From Guillardia theta CCMP2712 (Eukaryota > Cryptophyceae > Pyrenomonadales > Geminigeraceae): DNA of 64,000 nucleotides. The DNA lies in NCBI RefSeq assembly GCF_000315625.1, contig NW_005434578.1, forward strand, positions 81,688 through 145,687, in the 5' to 3' direction. Position 1 is the first letter of the stretch. Each line of letters starts with the position of its first letter. The notes under the pieces are model-generated. The model was not told where the DNA came from. It searched no databases and saw nothing but the letters and a program-made list of their open reading frames with translations. The translations under genes and the position numbers were made by a program. Below are positions 53,988 through 64,000 of the stretch, one piece after another.

Positions 53988-55508
53988 TTGAAGGAGGAGG
54001 AAGCGGAGGAAGCGGAGGAAGCGGAGGAAGCGGAGGAAGCGGAGGAAGCGGAGGAAGCGGAGGAAGCGGAGGAAGCGGAGGAAGCGGAGGAAGCGGACCC
54101 ACAGCAGGCGCATGTTGATATTGGAGCCCCTCCCTCGTCTCATGCGTCGCTCTCGGAAGTCGTTTGCTCTCAACAGTCTGCATGTGCACAGGAAAGCTCT
54201 CCGTCGCATCGACCTCCTCACCTGGTCTTGAGGAAGAGAATCTCGCCCGAGGTGCTCGCGCTGGCCATCAGGATCAGCGACATGCGGGAGATGGCGAGGA
54301 GCTCTCTGAGTGACTCCTTCCTCACCTGGATCACCCACCTCCTCTGCCTCGCCTCCGCCTACGAGCTTTTCATGCTGACAGGCATCATCCCACTCAGAGG
54401 AGAAGGTGGGGTCGGTCGTCAGGACGCCCTTGCCGCTCTGTGCCCAGCCTGGGCCATCTGCAGTATGAACTTGATCGCGCTGCTGCTGCTATGGCGGTGG
54501 GGCCGCAAGGTTGGTCGCTTCAAGCTCTTGTATGCGATCGCGCGCAGGAGCGGGCTGTTCTTCCTCCTGCTCGCCGGCAACGTCTTCATGGCCGCCATCG
54601 AGGTCGTCGTCTACCTCCGTCTGGCACAGGAGGGAGGAAGCGAGTGGCTGCAGGAGGACAGGAACTTTCTCCTCTGCCTGCTCTCCATCGTCGCCGCGGC
54701 CCTCTTCTGCTACTGGACCTGTCGCTCAGCATGCGCTTTCCTTGACCAGCAGGACGGAGTGGCCACCAAACTTCGAAGGGAGCTCTACTCGCTCACATAC
54801 AACATGCTAGACGTGCTGACGTCAGTGGGAGTGCTGGTGCAAGGCTTCCTGCTCTACCTCAAGGTCTCCAACTTCATCCACACTGCCTGGTCCCTCGTCT
54901 TTCTCCCTCTTCACGTCATTCTCGCCATCAACTTTCTCTTGGTGTTCAGCAACCTCTGGCAGGGAGTCTTCAAGCTCGGGGAGGGTGTGCGGCTCTGGCT
55001 GGTGGCCTCTATCGACATCCCCTTCCTCCACATGGAGCTTATTCTCCTCCTCCTCCACGTCGACTACAGCAGCGGAGGCTTCTGGCGCTTCGACGTCACT
55101 CTCGTTCTTTCCCTGCATGCCCTCGCGCTTACGGCCCTGCTCGTCTTTGACATCATCGCCCATCGCCATGCCCCCCCTACCGCTCCTCCAGCTCTTCACT
55201 GGCTGCAGCCCCAGCTCAAGTCTTTGCGGGTCGTGGCGTCGTCCAGCTTCCTGCAGGCCAAGGTCTGCTGGGCCTCGCCGACCTCGTGGGATGGCATGAA
55301 GCCCTTCGATCACTTCCGGCTCGAGAGACAGACAGCCAGCGCCCACGGGGCCTTCTGGTCCCTCGTGTATGAGGGCGATGAGCAGGCCGCCGTTGTTCCT
55401 TCGCTTCCTTCCGGTTCCTCCTGCAGCCTTAGGGTCTGGGCTGCGCGGAGCTCGAAGTCAGATTGGGTTTGCGGGCCCAAGACCTCCTTCACAGTGCCGA
55501 TGTTATAG
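53988..55508 (+). CDS. Multi-pass membrane protein with C-terminal fibronectin-III-like domain
   Basis: Not recognised as a named family. The frame opens without an ATG; the acceptor GTATGTAGCAG at about 53950-53960 suggests upstream exons. A Glu-Glu-Ala repeat comes first, then a polar stretch. Several membrane helices lie between residues about 105 and 400: LALAIRISDM is polar; WITHLLCLASAYELFML, WAICSMNLIALLLLW, LFFLLLAGNVFMAAIEVVVYL, FLLCLLSIVAAALFCYW, VLTSVGVLVQGFLLYL, VFLPLHVILAINFLLVF, MELILLLLHVDY and SLHALALTALLVFDIIA. Charged loops (WRWGRKVGRFK) separate them. The final about 95 residues look like an FN3 domain: AKVCWASPTSWDGMKPFDHFRLE ... GSSCSLRVWAARSSKSDWV. Stop TAG at 55506-55508 runs straight into a tandem repeat. 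Confidence 0.7.
   Translation: MKEEEAEEAEEAEEAEEAEEAEEAEEAEEAEEAEEADPQQAHVDIGAPPSSHASLSEVVCSQQSACAQESSPSHRPPHLVLRKRISPEVLALAIRISDMREMARSSLSDSFLTWITHLLCLASAYELFMLTGIIPLRGEGGVGRQDALAALCPAWAICSMNLIALLLLWRWGRKVGRFKLLYAIARRSGLFFLLLAGNVFMAAIEVVVYLRLAQEGGSEWLQEDRNFLLCLLSIVAAALFCYWTCRSACAFLDQQDGVATKLRRELYSLTYNMLDVLTSVGVLVQGFLLYLKVSNFIHTAWSLVFLPLHVILAINFLLVFSNLWQGVFKLGEGVRLWLVASIDIPFLHMELILLLLHVDYSSGGFWRFDVTLVLSLHALALTALLVFDIIAHRHAPPTAPPALHWLQPQLKSLRVVASSSFLQAKVCWASPTSWDGMKPFDHFRLERQTASAHGAFWSLVYEGDEQAAVVPSLPSGSSCSLRVWAARSSKSDWVCGPKTSFTVPML
53992..54097. repeat. 9-bp minisatellite GAGGAAGCG, coding
   Basis: About 11 tandem copies of GAGGAAGCG, read as Glu-Glu-Ala repeats at the start of the membrane-protein frame. 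The period of nine keeps the frame, so length changes would alter repeat number without frameshift. Confidence 0.9.
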
Positions 55509-55676
55509 AGGAGAGGAGAGGAGAGGAGAGGAGAGGAGAGGAGAGGAGAGGAGAGGAGAGGAGAGGAGAGGAGAGGAGAGGAGAGGAGAGGAGAGGAGAG
55601 GAGAGGAGAGGAGAGGAGAGGAGAGGAGAGGAGAGGAGAGGAGAGGAGAGGAGAGGAGAGGAGAGGAGAGGAGAGG
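55507..55676. repeat. Pentanucleotide (AGAGG)n array starting inside the stop codon
   Basis: About 34 perfect copies of AGAGG. The first copy uses the last two bases of the TAG stop of the membrane-protein gene, so the array forms the start of its 3' UTR. Confidence 0.95.
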
Positions 55677-55737
55677 CAGGCGCGAGGAGGAGGAGAGAAG
55701 CAGGAACTTCAGTTGTTTACTGCCCCTTGCTGTCATC

Positions 55738-55780
55738 ATGAATGAATGAATAATCATGAATGAATGAATGAATGAATAAA
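55738..55780. repeat. Tetranucleotide (GAAT)n
   Basis: ATGAATGAATGAATAATC, then four more GAAT units. It also provides an AATAAA at about 55773-55780, which could act as a poly(A) signal for the + strand membrane-protein gene. Confidence 0.8.
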
Positions 55781-55893
55781 AACCAACACAACCCCTGCGG
55801 CGTCAACTTTTGCTTTTCGGAGCCTCCGGCCACTCCACTTTCTCCCGTCCTGCATCTACCCCGTCAGCCCCTGCTCCCCCTTACCGCCTCCCC

Positions 55894-58011
55894 CTACTTG
55901 AGTTCGACTTGGACGCATTCTTCGAACTTTGTACCCCCTGCGGCATCTTCAACATACTTGAGCAGGGCATCACGAGGGGACCTGTTCTTTCGGAGCCCCG
56001 TCGCCTTCCTCCTGCTCTAAGACGACACAGCTCTCTCCCCATGGGCGTTCCCGTCCCTGCAACTTTCGTCACCCTCCAAAGCCGGATTGACATCGCCTGG
56101 CCTTGTTGCGCGTGCTGTCATGGTCGTGTCTCCTTCTAGAAGCATCGTTCCAGGAGGTCTCTTCCCGTGCTGCATCGTGTCAAAGGCACCATGCAGCACG
56201 TTCATGACTGTCACCTCCTCCGGAGATCTTCCTCGACAACGGGGTGGGCGTGGCTGATGCTGCTGCATAGTCTTGCCATGTCATCCCAGGATCCAGAGAA
56301 TCTCCTGGCAGCTTCAAGGAGACGTTGGGAGACGCTTCGCTGTATGCCGGGGCGACTGTGTCCGGCATGGAAGGAGCTGGAGGGTTTGTGACGCCCAACG
56401 ATTTCTCCAGCAACATCAATTGATGAATGAAAGCTGCAAACACAGCAACGTCACGCAGGCATCGGGTTCTTGGGTCGAGCATCACCGCAGTTGGGCGCAG
56501 CTGCGGGATGCTTGTCGCGAATAGCTTGCAAGGTAGCGGATAGAGACCAATGGTTTGCTCGCATGATGTACGAGGCAACGATTGCGGTCGATCTGCTCTC
56601 AGTGTCAGCGAGAACCAAGAGAAACATGCACAGAGCAGTCTACACACCGGCTGACACCGCCAGCACAATGTACGAGCACGTTGTTTCCAGGCTTGTCGAG
56701 AGCTTCTGAAATGAAAGAATAGGCACTGTCGAAGAACTAAAACGAAGCATGAGTTCAATTAAGTTTCAAAGAAATCTAAAGAAAGTGACCTGTGATACGT
56801 CGCTGGTCACCGAGTCTGCGACGAAGCAGTTGAAATATACAATCTGGTTCTCAAAGAGACGCGAGTCATCTCTTGAGACGTTTAGTATGTGAGTGATGCC
56901 AGTCCTCTGTAAAGTTTCTAAGTTTGCAGCATGCGTTTTGTTTCCTATGTACAATCCCTGAATCACCTGCACGAAGGTCTAAGGTGAGGGCAGAAGCAAA
57001 GTAAACGAACAAGGAGCAATCAAGAAAGATAAGGAAATCAAGAATCGCAAGAATGCAGAGGAAAGCACAAAGAAAGATTGCGCGTGAAGACAAGTCTACC
57101 ATGGCTGGCGGGACTTCTTGTGGCGTGTCTATGGTAACCTTCCATCTTGGCGTGGATCTTCGTTTGGTTTCAGGAAAGGCTTGTGGAAGCGATGCACCCT
57201 TGGGTGTCATAGCCCCGCTGAGTCTCGAGCCCAGCGACTCCATTGAGTCCGGTCGATCCGAATTGGAGCCGGTCGCGTCTATTACCAAACATGTCTTGAG
57301 CTCCTGGAATGCTTTAATGCCCCCAGCTATCCTTCCAACCTGTGATGGGTTTTGTCAGCAGCTCGCCTTCATGCCAGTACAGTCAAGACCTCAGGTACAA
57401 GACTGTTGTCTACCAACTTCTGGGCAAACAAAGTCGCTGGTCCAAGGCTATCTACCATATCCCCCCTCGAGTCGTACACGACTAGACAGCTCCCAACCTG
57501 GAGTGACGATTCAGAAGAGCACAGAAAGATTCAGATGCTGAATCTTTACATGCACAGTGAGTTTCCCAGATGAAAATGCTTTTGACAACGCTCCGGGTGT
57601 GATCGCAGTCTACCAAACACATATTACTCTGGTACAAAATTTGCGACGAAACACCGTACCAGCATAGCATCTAGAGGTTTGTTGTCGACTCCTTCAAGAT
57701 CATCACCTTCTCCCCATGGAAATGAAAGTGCGCCTTCTATATGCATTCCCTGATACGATTCAAACCCTCTTACATCTACTAGCACAACCTGCAGGAGCAC
57801 GGGTTCAGTCGTGATACGTCTTCGCGTGGTGACAACAAAGACAAACGAGAGCATTGATACTAACATGCACGTAAGGAGATCGTATGGCATGCAAGACATC
57901 CGACGATGCGAGAAGGAGGACGGCGCCCTTGTCCTTCCCTGCATTCGGTCGTGCGCATGAATCCGACTGCCTTCTCGGTTCGCTGCAGCAGTTAAATATT
58001 TGACATGTCAT
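55894..58011 (-). CDS. MAP-kinase-phosphatase-like protein: rhodanese domain plus dual-specificity phosphatase
   Basis: Likely dephosphorylates a MAP kinase, by analogy with animal MKPs. Start ATG 58011 (MTCQIFNCCSEPRR...). The rhodanese (Cdc25-like) domain runs over several exons: VVLVDVRGFESYQGMHIEGA (about 57795-57735), VVYDSRGDMVDSLGPATLFA (about 57485-57425), IAGGIKAFQELKTCLVID (about 57330-57280). A Ser/Pro-rich linker follows, then the DSP domain: VIQGLYIGNKTHAANLETL ... GITHILNVSRD (about 56970-56870), VLVHCAGGVSRS P-loop with catalytic Cys and Arg (about 56680-56650), STAIVASYIMRANHWSLSAT, and FIHQLMLLEKSLG. A Ser/Pro-rich tail in further small exons ends VEDAAGGTKFEECVQVELK, stop at 55894. 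Introns are about 45-60 bases. The rhodanese lacks the usual catalytic Cys loop, as expected for MKP docking domains. Confidence 0.8.
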
Positions 58012-58029
58012 GCCTTCAACAGGCTTGAA

Positions 58030-58650
58030 TGAAGAAAGAATCCTTCCTCTGCACCCTGCAAACACGAAGTCCAGTCAGTCCAGAACAACATCAACTTGTC
58101 AACAGAAATATTGCTCCTGAGAACTTATGGTTGAAGTCATGGGGTTACACTACATCTCAGATCGGCCAAACAACCCACGAGATTGAAAATGAGATTGAAC
58201 AAAGACCCTCGACCATGATAGATAGATCAATGAAACACACTCGGGATTATCCATAGATAGAAGCCGGACTGCGTTCGCAAAGACAAGGGCATCAAGATCG
58301 CGATCGAATAAGCCAGGCATCGTCGAAGTTTCGACAAGCAAAGGCATTATGCAGGTACACAAAGCACTTTTTAGGATACAACTCGAGGACTATTGGATGT
58401 AGGAGAGCAGCATGGGCCTCAGCGGCAACAGCAGCTACAAATCACACTGTGTTGCATGTCACGATAACAAGAGGGAGCAAAGAAAAGAAGGGACTAGAGT
58501 TGCGGGGGGGCTGTCTCAGATCAAACACTGGGTCAGCAGCGATGAATAGTTAACTTTTTGACGCAGAAGGAGTCAAACAGGGAGGAGGAGGAGGAGGAGG
58601 CAGGAGCTCTGGCAAGGGGCCATCGGGATCCAAGCATTCGCGCCCGAAAT
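58030..58650. other. Spacer without recognised gene
   Basis: Upstream region of the rhodanese-DSP gene; no exon chain seen. A short GAGGAG run lies at 58581-58600. Confidence 0.45.
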
Positions 58651-58659
58651 GGCCAGAGT

Positions 58660-59730
58660 CCGCATTTAGGGGTAGGGATTAAGGTGGGGTGGTGATGATT
58701 GGGGTCAGAAGGTGGGGTTGTTTATCCAGAAAGAAGGGTACATTCTTAGAGTAGAAAGTGGGGTGGTCGGATTTTTTATAGGGGTGTTCAAGAGATCAGT
58801 GATCAACTATGGTGGGGTGGCCAAAAGGCATTCCACATATGGGGTGGGTACAAAATTGAAGCTATCCGTGAGGAGATAAGGTAGGGTGGTGACTTAGTGG
58901 GGGTAGTACGGGTCTTGCAGATAGTCAGCTGGTTATAGAAAGCCATGGGGGTAGGGTTTGTGAAGCACAATGTGTGGGGTGGTGGTTCAAAAAAAACAAT
59001 CAGTACCACGGGTAGTGACCCCCAAAGTGTATACCCATGAGGGGTGGGGGTGACGAACGGGATCAGTACCATACCCACGGAAACCACCGAAAAAATGAGG
59101 ACAAAAATAGGCAAGTACCGGTCCTTTTCTGTCTCAACAACCTTGGGGTTCACTTGTCACTGTACAAGGGGGGCGAGAACTGGGGTGGCGTGTAGGTGCC
59201 TGCTAGAGGGTGGGGTCTCAATTTCCGGAGACAGGGGTCCATGAAAAGGGGGCAGGGGTGGAAGGTAATCTCAGCCGTCGGTTGGTTCTGGAGATTAAAG
59301 GGGTAGTTGGTTGGTAGGGTGGGTCCTTTACTATTAATATAATGAAAAAAAGTTTATCCTTGGGACCCACCCTGATGCACTACCATTCATCCCTCCGAAC
59401 AGACTACCTACCCCGAGTCGATGACACACAACAATTTGACCCATGGGGTAGAGGTAACATCCGAATGAAATTTGTTCCCGGTGGGCGGGAAATGGGGGTG
59501 GGGTGGTGAGACAGGAAACTATTTTGGTTGCTGTGTGACTGCAAATAGGAAAGGAAAAATCAAAAATAGACATTTTTGTAAATTCAGATCGAAAAAGTGT
59601 ACTTTCGATCTTTCCAATGCCCCCTCGTGGTTGAAAGGCAAGGAACCCCTTTTTTTTTTTGAATGCACATCTTCGTTGCGAGAAGTACCCCTACCTGGTC
59701 TGTTCCGGTTTAAAACACCGGTGTTTCCAG
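58660..59730. repeat. Long G-rich tract (GGGGTA / GGTGGGGTGG words), left flank of GC island 6
   Basis: Over 1 kb in which the + strand repeatedly carries GGGGTAGGG, GGTGGGGTGG, GGGGTGGG and TGGGGT with little C, mixed with AT-rich patches. Not a simple tandem repeat, but the same word set as the flanks at 8.5, 11, 12.4, 21.5, 23.1, 27.8 and 28.5 kb. Runs of three or more G at short spacing would favour G-quadruplexes. No coding frame is convincing. Confidence 0.65.
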
Positions 59731-59984
59731 CCTTAAAATTTTTGAGCTGATTTTTTCTTGAAGCCTATGTTTATTGAAACTTTGGATCCATTTGTTAAAT
59801 TTTGTTGGAAACTTTGGGAGGTTCACTTGAAAGTTGTGCAAATACCCTCAATGTGAGATTACTGCACAATTCGGACTTCGGAGTCTCGTGATTACTGCGG
59901 CCGTGACTCGAGAGCAAAAACAAACATTGCCAAGAAAATTTTCCGAGAAAACAAGCCGTGACTCAGAGTGGCTCCACCGGCCCA

Positions 59985-60600
59985 TTCAGACCGGCGGACC
60001 GTGACTCAGTGCGGGCCGTAGCCTCCTGGGCGGGACGGCGGGACTGGGCAACCATCCGCGGCGGCTCGGAATCGGCGCCAGTACCGTGACGGTGGGCCAG
60101 TACGGTCCGACGGTCCGATCCGATGGCATCGAGTCGGGCCCAATGGGATCATGCCGCATGGGGGACTCGGGGTCCGATCGCTGCCCGCCAGCCGCGGCGC
60201 GGCTCCCGGGGAGCGCGGCCGCCTGCCGGGGCCCGGCGCCCGGCCGCCAGGTCACTGGGGAGTCTCCCGTGCGGTGAGGGGCCCGGCGGACCGGACGGTC
60301 GGAGTACGCCCCGCGGGGGGCGGCAGTCACTGCCGTGATGGTCAGTGCGCCCCGCGCCGCGCGGCCCGGCCCCCGCGCACTGGCCGCAAGTCCGATCCGA
60401 CCGGGTGAGCGGCACTGCACCCGGCGAGCCGGGGGCCCGGCCGGGCGGCCCCGCCACCGGTCACGGCCGCCGCAGTCCGGCCCCCCTCCCGACCGTGATC
60501 GGATCGGACTCACTGACAGTGAGGAGGCCGGGCTCCGAGTCAGGCGGCCGGCGGGCCCACGCGGCGGCGACCCGGTGTGAGTCAGCTGCGGCCACTGAGT
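59985..60600. repeat. GC-rich palindromic island 6
   Basis: GC-rich block with GGTCCGACGGTCCGATCCGA, GGCCCGGCGCCCGGCC and CGGGGGCCCGGCCGGGCGG. It begins after repeated GTGACTCAGAG / GTGACTCGAGAG sequences in AT-rich DNA (59880-59970) and ends with GTGAGTCAGCTGCGGCCACTGAG. The GTGACTC / GAGTCA motif at the edge is shared with islands 1, 3 and 5. Confidence 0.7.
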
Positions 60601-60721
60601 TCAGTGCATCCTGGCAAGTCAAGACCTGCTAGAGAAGGGTTTAAATGTGAGCTTCTGCCTCTCATTTATCGCTTAATGATGTGACTGAGGTGAACTTGCT
60701 TTTACTGGCGATGCTCCAGGC

Positions 60722-62780
60722 ATGGCAGACGCCGGCGCAGCTCCAGGTTCGGGTGTTATTGCAGCCGTAATGGCTCATCGAGTAGGACAGGATATGAACA
60801 GATGCTTGTGCATGCTGCTGCTGCACTGAGCCTGCCTGGGTCTACCTGACCTCTCAAGAGGAGGAGACGCTTCATCCCAGTTGCGCCCTTGCACGACGCA
60901 TTGACATAAGTGGATTGCCGCTTTTCCTGCCTGCCAAGAGAGCACCTTCAACGCTGTCTTGAGGACTGCGCAACCTCTGCTACAAAACAGGAACGATGTT
61001 CTCTGCTCGCTCCGTTGCTTGCACTTGCCTGTTGTTGCAGCTCGGGTCTGGAGTGATCCTCCCGGGGTTCAAACCCACGGGCACCAAGTTTGACATTGGG
61101 ACCGGTGACCTTGGAGATGAGAAGTTCAGAGACAAGGAGACGCTACATAGAGTCTCGAATGGTGAGTAGAGCAACATGCCCCTGCCCTCTCTGTACTTCT
61201 ATGCGCCTGAAACATGTACAGTGCCTGGCGACTTCGACGACCTGGATGAAGCAGTAGATCACATCCGGCTCATGGTTCGCAACTCGGTCACATCACAGCG
61301 AACATTGATCAATCTTGGACCCGGGAGCCATCTGATCAAGAAGAAGGTCAGGGATTCACCCCTGCAAATTCTTGCAGTGTTTTGATTTTCCCCGCACAGT
61401 ACAAGGAGGTGGCGATTCAAAACAAGATCTGGCCGTATTTCAGGGTCCACACCCCAATCTTTCTGGATGGAAAGAGAACAAGGTCCACTGCAAGCTGTCG
61501 ATGCCTCCAACTTTACCCTTCACAGCTTGCTCTGAGATTTTCCTTGACCAATCTATGTTTCACAATCTATGTTTCAACTCATCGTCTGTATTATTGCTGA
61601 ATAGCATTCAGCTCCACCACCAATATCTTCATAGTCAACTCTATCATCATTATCTGTATCATCTCTAAGCATTGAAACGTTGCTCACAATCACTGTATCT
61701 CTTCATCTTCACTCTGATACCATCCCGCCTTGTGGTGCCCTCACGATCATCACAGGGCCCTGGTGCCAGACGATGGAGCAGAACCTGTTCAAAGCAGTGA
61801 GAAGCCGGTGGCGTACCTTCCCAAACGAGATCCGCGATTCGTCAACATTACAAACTCACTCCAGGTCCGTTGAAGACGATTAGAGCGCTACTTAGAGTGG
61901 CAGTGTAAGATGGGCAGAGGAGGGGAAGTAGAGGTTGATTAAAGCAGCTGATTCAGAATGAAAGTGCACGGGAGGGAGGGAGCAGGAGACGAGAAGTTAG
62001 TAGGGAAGAACGATATGGAAGATGACATGTCCTTGGTTCAGGTCATCGGCAGTGAAGGCATGAGAACGCGGGTGTGTGGAACATGGAGGTTTCATGCTCC
62101 CGGCTGCACTGGATGGATTCGAGAGGTGAAGAGGAGAATGTGTTGAAGGAGAAGGAAGAGAGGCGAGGAGTGCAGGAGAGAAGTAGAGGAGGGTAAATGA
62201 TGAAGACGATAAGGAGGGAAAGGGGGAGGGAGATAGTGGCAAGTAGGGAGCAGGGATTCGTGGCAGGAAAGCAATGAACAAGGTCTGCAGTTGGTCCTTG
62301 TCAACCAGGAGGACATGGTCATCAGCATCAAGGTACGGGAATGGGGCTCATATAGTAGCGAGCAATGACGAGATCGCAGGATGGAGATTGGAAATTCGAA
62401 GGATGCATGTTTGCTGCTGCAGGTACCCTGCCTTGCTTCAATGTCATGTATCTGCCTGCCTTCTTCTACTTGCTTCTTCTCCTTGTTTGCCTTGTCTGTC
62501 ACTGATATCCCCGGCTCCTGTTTGGACTTGTGTCCTGCTGGTTACTACTTTGCCCTTGCTCTTTTAAGATTTTCCCCTCCTCTCTCTTGTTTATTAGCTC
62601 GTTCGTCTCATAGTGCGCTTTCTTCTTGGTGATCTGCCCCTTCTATCCGCTTCTCATTGTGTTCAGGCCGGGAAATTCTTGCAGTAAATGTCTTGGAGCT
62701 GAGCGGAAGGTAGGGAATATCTTCCTCCTCCTCGACCTCCTCGACCTCCTTTTCCCCCCTCGTCCTTCTCCTCGTTCTTG

Positions 62781-62812
<32 letters not shown>

Positions 62813-63137
62813 GTCGTTCTCCTCGTCCTCGTCCTCGCCCTCTTCCAACCCCCCCCCCGGCCCTCCTTCTCCCTGTCTTCGAATGCTTTACTCCACATGC
62901 GTTTGCTGTTTCTTGCTCTCCTGTATGTCATCACGTGTCTTAAACTCACTCTTTCCTTTAGCACCATGGTATACCTGGACCAGTGTATCATCCAGACTTT
63001 GTTTCCCGGCACCCCCGACTCAACTTGGGCAGTGGTAACTTCACCATCCGCTTCCTCCTCCTTCCATCGATCCTCCCCGCTCCCTTTCTCTGTTTCGACC
63101 CTTCCCATTCCCCGCTCTTTGTCGCATAGCTGAAGGA

Positions 63138-63179
<42 letters not shown>

Positions 63180-63373
63180 CTCCTGATCCTTCTTCTAAAC
63201 CATCTCTTCACTTCACTCTCTTCTCTTACACGCTCCTTGTCTTGCTCTCCTCTGCTTGCTCTCCAGTGGCCTCCCGGGTTTGCAACGCAAGGAGAACCTA
63301 TGTATCCTTCTGCCTACAACCCATGCCCGCAGGTGCGAGAAGGAAGGGGAGGAGGAGTGCGAGGGTAGAGATG
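60722..63373 (+). CDS. Poorly resolved multi-exon gene, possibly a right-handed beta-helix protein
   Basis: Family not identified. Exons with protein-like content and splice signals: MADAGAAPGSG... from ATG 60722 (start uncertain); LGSGVILPGFKPTGTKFDIGTGDL (about 61041-61160); VPGDFDDLDEAVDHIRLMV ... TLINLGPGSHLIKKK (about 61221-61346); YKEVAIQNKIWPYFRVHTP (about 61400-61460); ALTIITGPWCQTMEQ (about 61739); REILAVNVLELSG (about 62669); MVYLDQCIIQTLFPGTPDS (about 62966-63022). DEAVDHI...RTLINLGPGSHLI and the strand-turn pattern MVYLDQCIIQ recall pectate-lyase-type beta-helix proteins, where short beta turns repeat. The 3' end is unclear beyond 63370. Introns contain CT-rich and CGTCCT tracts. 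Confidence 0.4.
62786..62846. repeat. CGTCCT hexanucleotide tract
   Basis: GTCGTCCTCGTCCTCGTCCTCGTCC and variants inside an intron of the right-end gene. Confidence 0.85.
63141..63175. repeat. (CTG)11 trinucleotide repeat
   Basis: Eleven perfect CTG units followed by CT, in a probable intron of the right-end gene. Confidence 0.95.
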
Positions 63374-63559
63374 TTGAGAGGAGACTGCGGCCTCGGAACT
63401 TGGAACAGGAGCATGGATTACGAGGGGAAGAGAGGCGGCCAAAGGAGTTGCGGACTGGAAGTAGAAATCAATCAGGAGGAGGGGTAAAGGGAAGGAGGAG
63501 AGGAGGATTGCTAGCAGGGAATAATCGGGAGGTGGAGGAGGAGAATGTGAAAGATTAAC

Positions 63560-64000
63560 GAGGGGGCAGGACGGGTATGCCAACTTCGGCCTATATATTC
63601 GTGGCCCGTGCAAGTGCAACTTATTCCGCTGCAGCATGCAGGGGCTGCTGATAGGGGCAGGTGAGCGAGAGGAACGGAAGGGGGACGAGGGAGGGAGCAG
63701 AGAAGTTGAAGAGAACGACCGGGGGAGGAGAGGACAGGAAGAGTGGGGGAAGGGGAAGAGGAGGAGAAGAACAGGAGAAGGAGGTAGAGGAGGGAAGTAT
63801 GAACAAAATTGCAGGCGTAAAGGATGTGAGTGAAGTCACGTTTGACGAATGCGTGATTCGATGGAATCAATACGGTGAGAAAGGAGGGGAGAAGAGGGAG
63901 GGAGAAAAGGAGGAGGAGGGGGAGAGAGGAGAGAGGGGGAGGAGGGAGGATGGAGGGCGAATAGAGAGGGGGGAGGGGAAGAGGGAGGGGAGGAGGGAGC
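63560..64000. other. Purine-rich (GGGAGGA) low-complexity right edge
   Basis: From about 63660 the + strand is almost all G and A (GGGAGGGA, GGAGGAGG). No gene recognised; the sequence runs out of the window. Confidence 0.5.

Overview
The window is nuclear DNA of a eukaryote with dense, mostly short genes on both strands. Many genes are cut by very short GT...AG introns, often 40-60 bases. The gene content points to a starch-storing alga with a complex plastid, most likely a cryptophyte close to Guillardia theta: a glucan phosphatase with several starch-binding modules, a riboflavin enzyme behind a signal-peptide-like leader, and many PDZ-domain proteins. That assignment is inference; no rRNA, tRNA or organellar marker was recognised. 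Exon structures were read by eye from frame continuity, splice signals and family resemblance, so exon edges are approximate.

Layout, left to right. 1-2.3 kb: 3' part of a laforin/SEX4-type glucan phosphatase (+). 2.8-6.6 kb: double-PDZ coiled-coil protein (+). 6.8-8.35 kb: unrecognised secretory protein (-). 9.3-10.6 kb: decayed coding sequence, including a C48 (Ulp1-like) peptidase remnant. 10.6-13 kb: gene-poor AT-rich and C-rich DNA. 13.1-15.1 kb: protein with an internally duplicated unknown domain (+). 15.4-17.0 kb: GTP cyclohydrolase II fused to a degenerate DHBP-synthase domain in reversed order (-). 18.8-19.9 kb: PX-domain protein (+). 20.0-20.7 kb: HMG-box protein (-). 23.2-24.8 kb: PDZ coiled-coil protein (+). 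25.0-26.3 kb: CCCH/methyltransferase protein (-), with two small genes immediately beyond it (26.4-27.7 kb, +), one membrane protein and one thioredoxin-like protein. 28.8-29.8 kb: MDR oxidoreductase (+). 31.1-31.6 kb: nucleoredoxin-like protein (-). 32.8-34.2 kb: PDZ+PH protein (+). 35.1-37.9 kb: armadillo-like protein (-). 39.5-41.8 kb: NEK-type kinase (-). 42.2-45.0 kb: MBOAT/GUP1-like acyltransferase (+). 45.9-53.2 kb: raffinose-synthase/SIP-type GH36 protein with introns full of tandem repeats (+). 53.3-55.5 kb: a small PDZ protein, then a multi-pass membrane protein with a C-terminal FN3-like domain (+). 55.9-58.0 kb: MAP-kinase-phosphatase-like rhodanese+DSP protein (-). 60.7-63.4 kb: poorly resolved gene, possibly a beta-helix protein (+).

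Between genes lie at least six extremely GC-rich islands (about 2.4, 8.6-9.0, 22.0-23.0, 28.1-28.3, 32.0-32.65 and 60.0-60.6 kb). They are built from repeated short palindromic words, and most are flanked by strand-asymmetric G-rich or C-rich tracts containing GGGGTA / GGTGGGG words. They resemble neither the genes nor the AT-rich spacers and are the most unusual non-coding structure here.

There is no operon-like logic. Recurrent themes are carbohydrate metabolism (glucan phosphatase, GH36), redox folds (thioredoxin-like, nucleoredoxin-like, MDR), signalling (NEK kinase, rhodanese-DSP phosphatase, PX and PH domains) and four PDZ genes in 64 kb, two of them clear paralogues.
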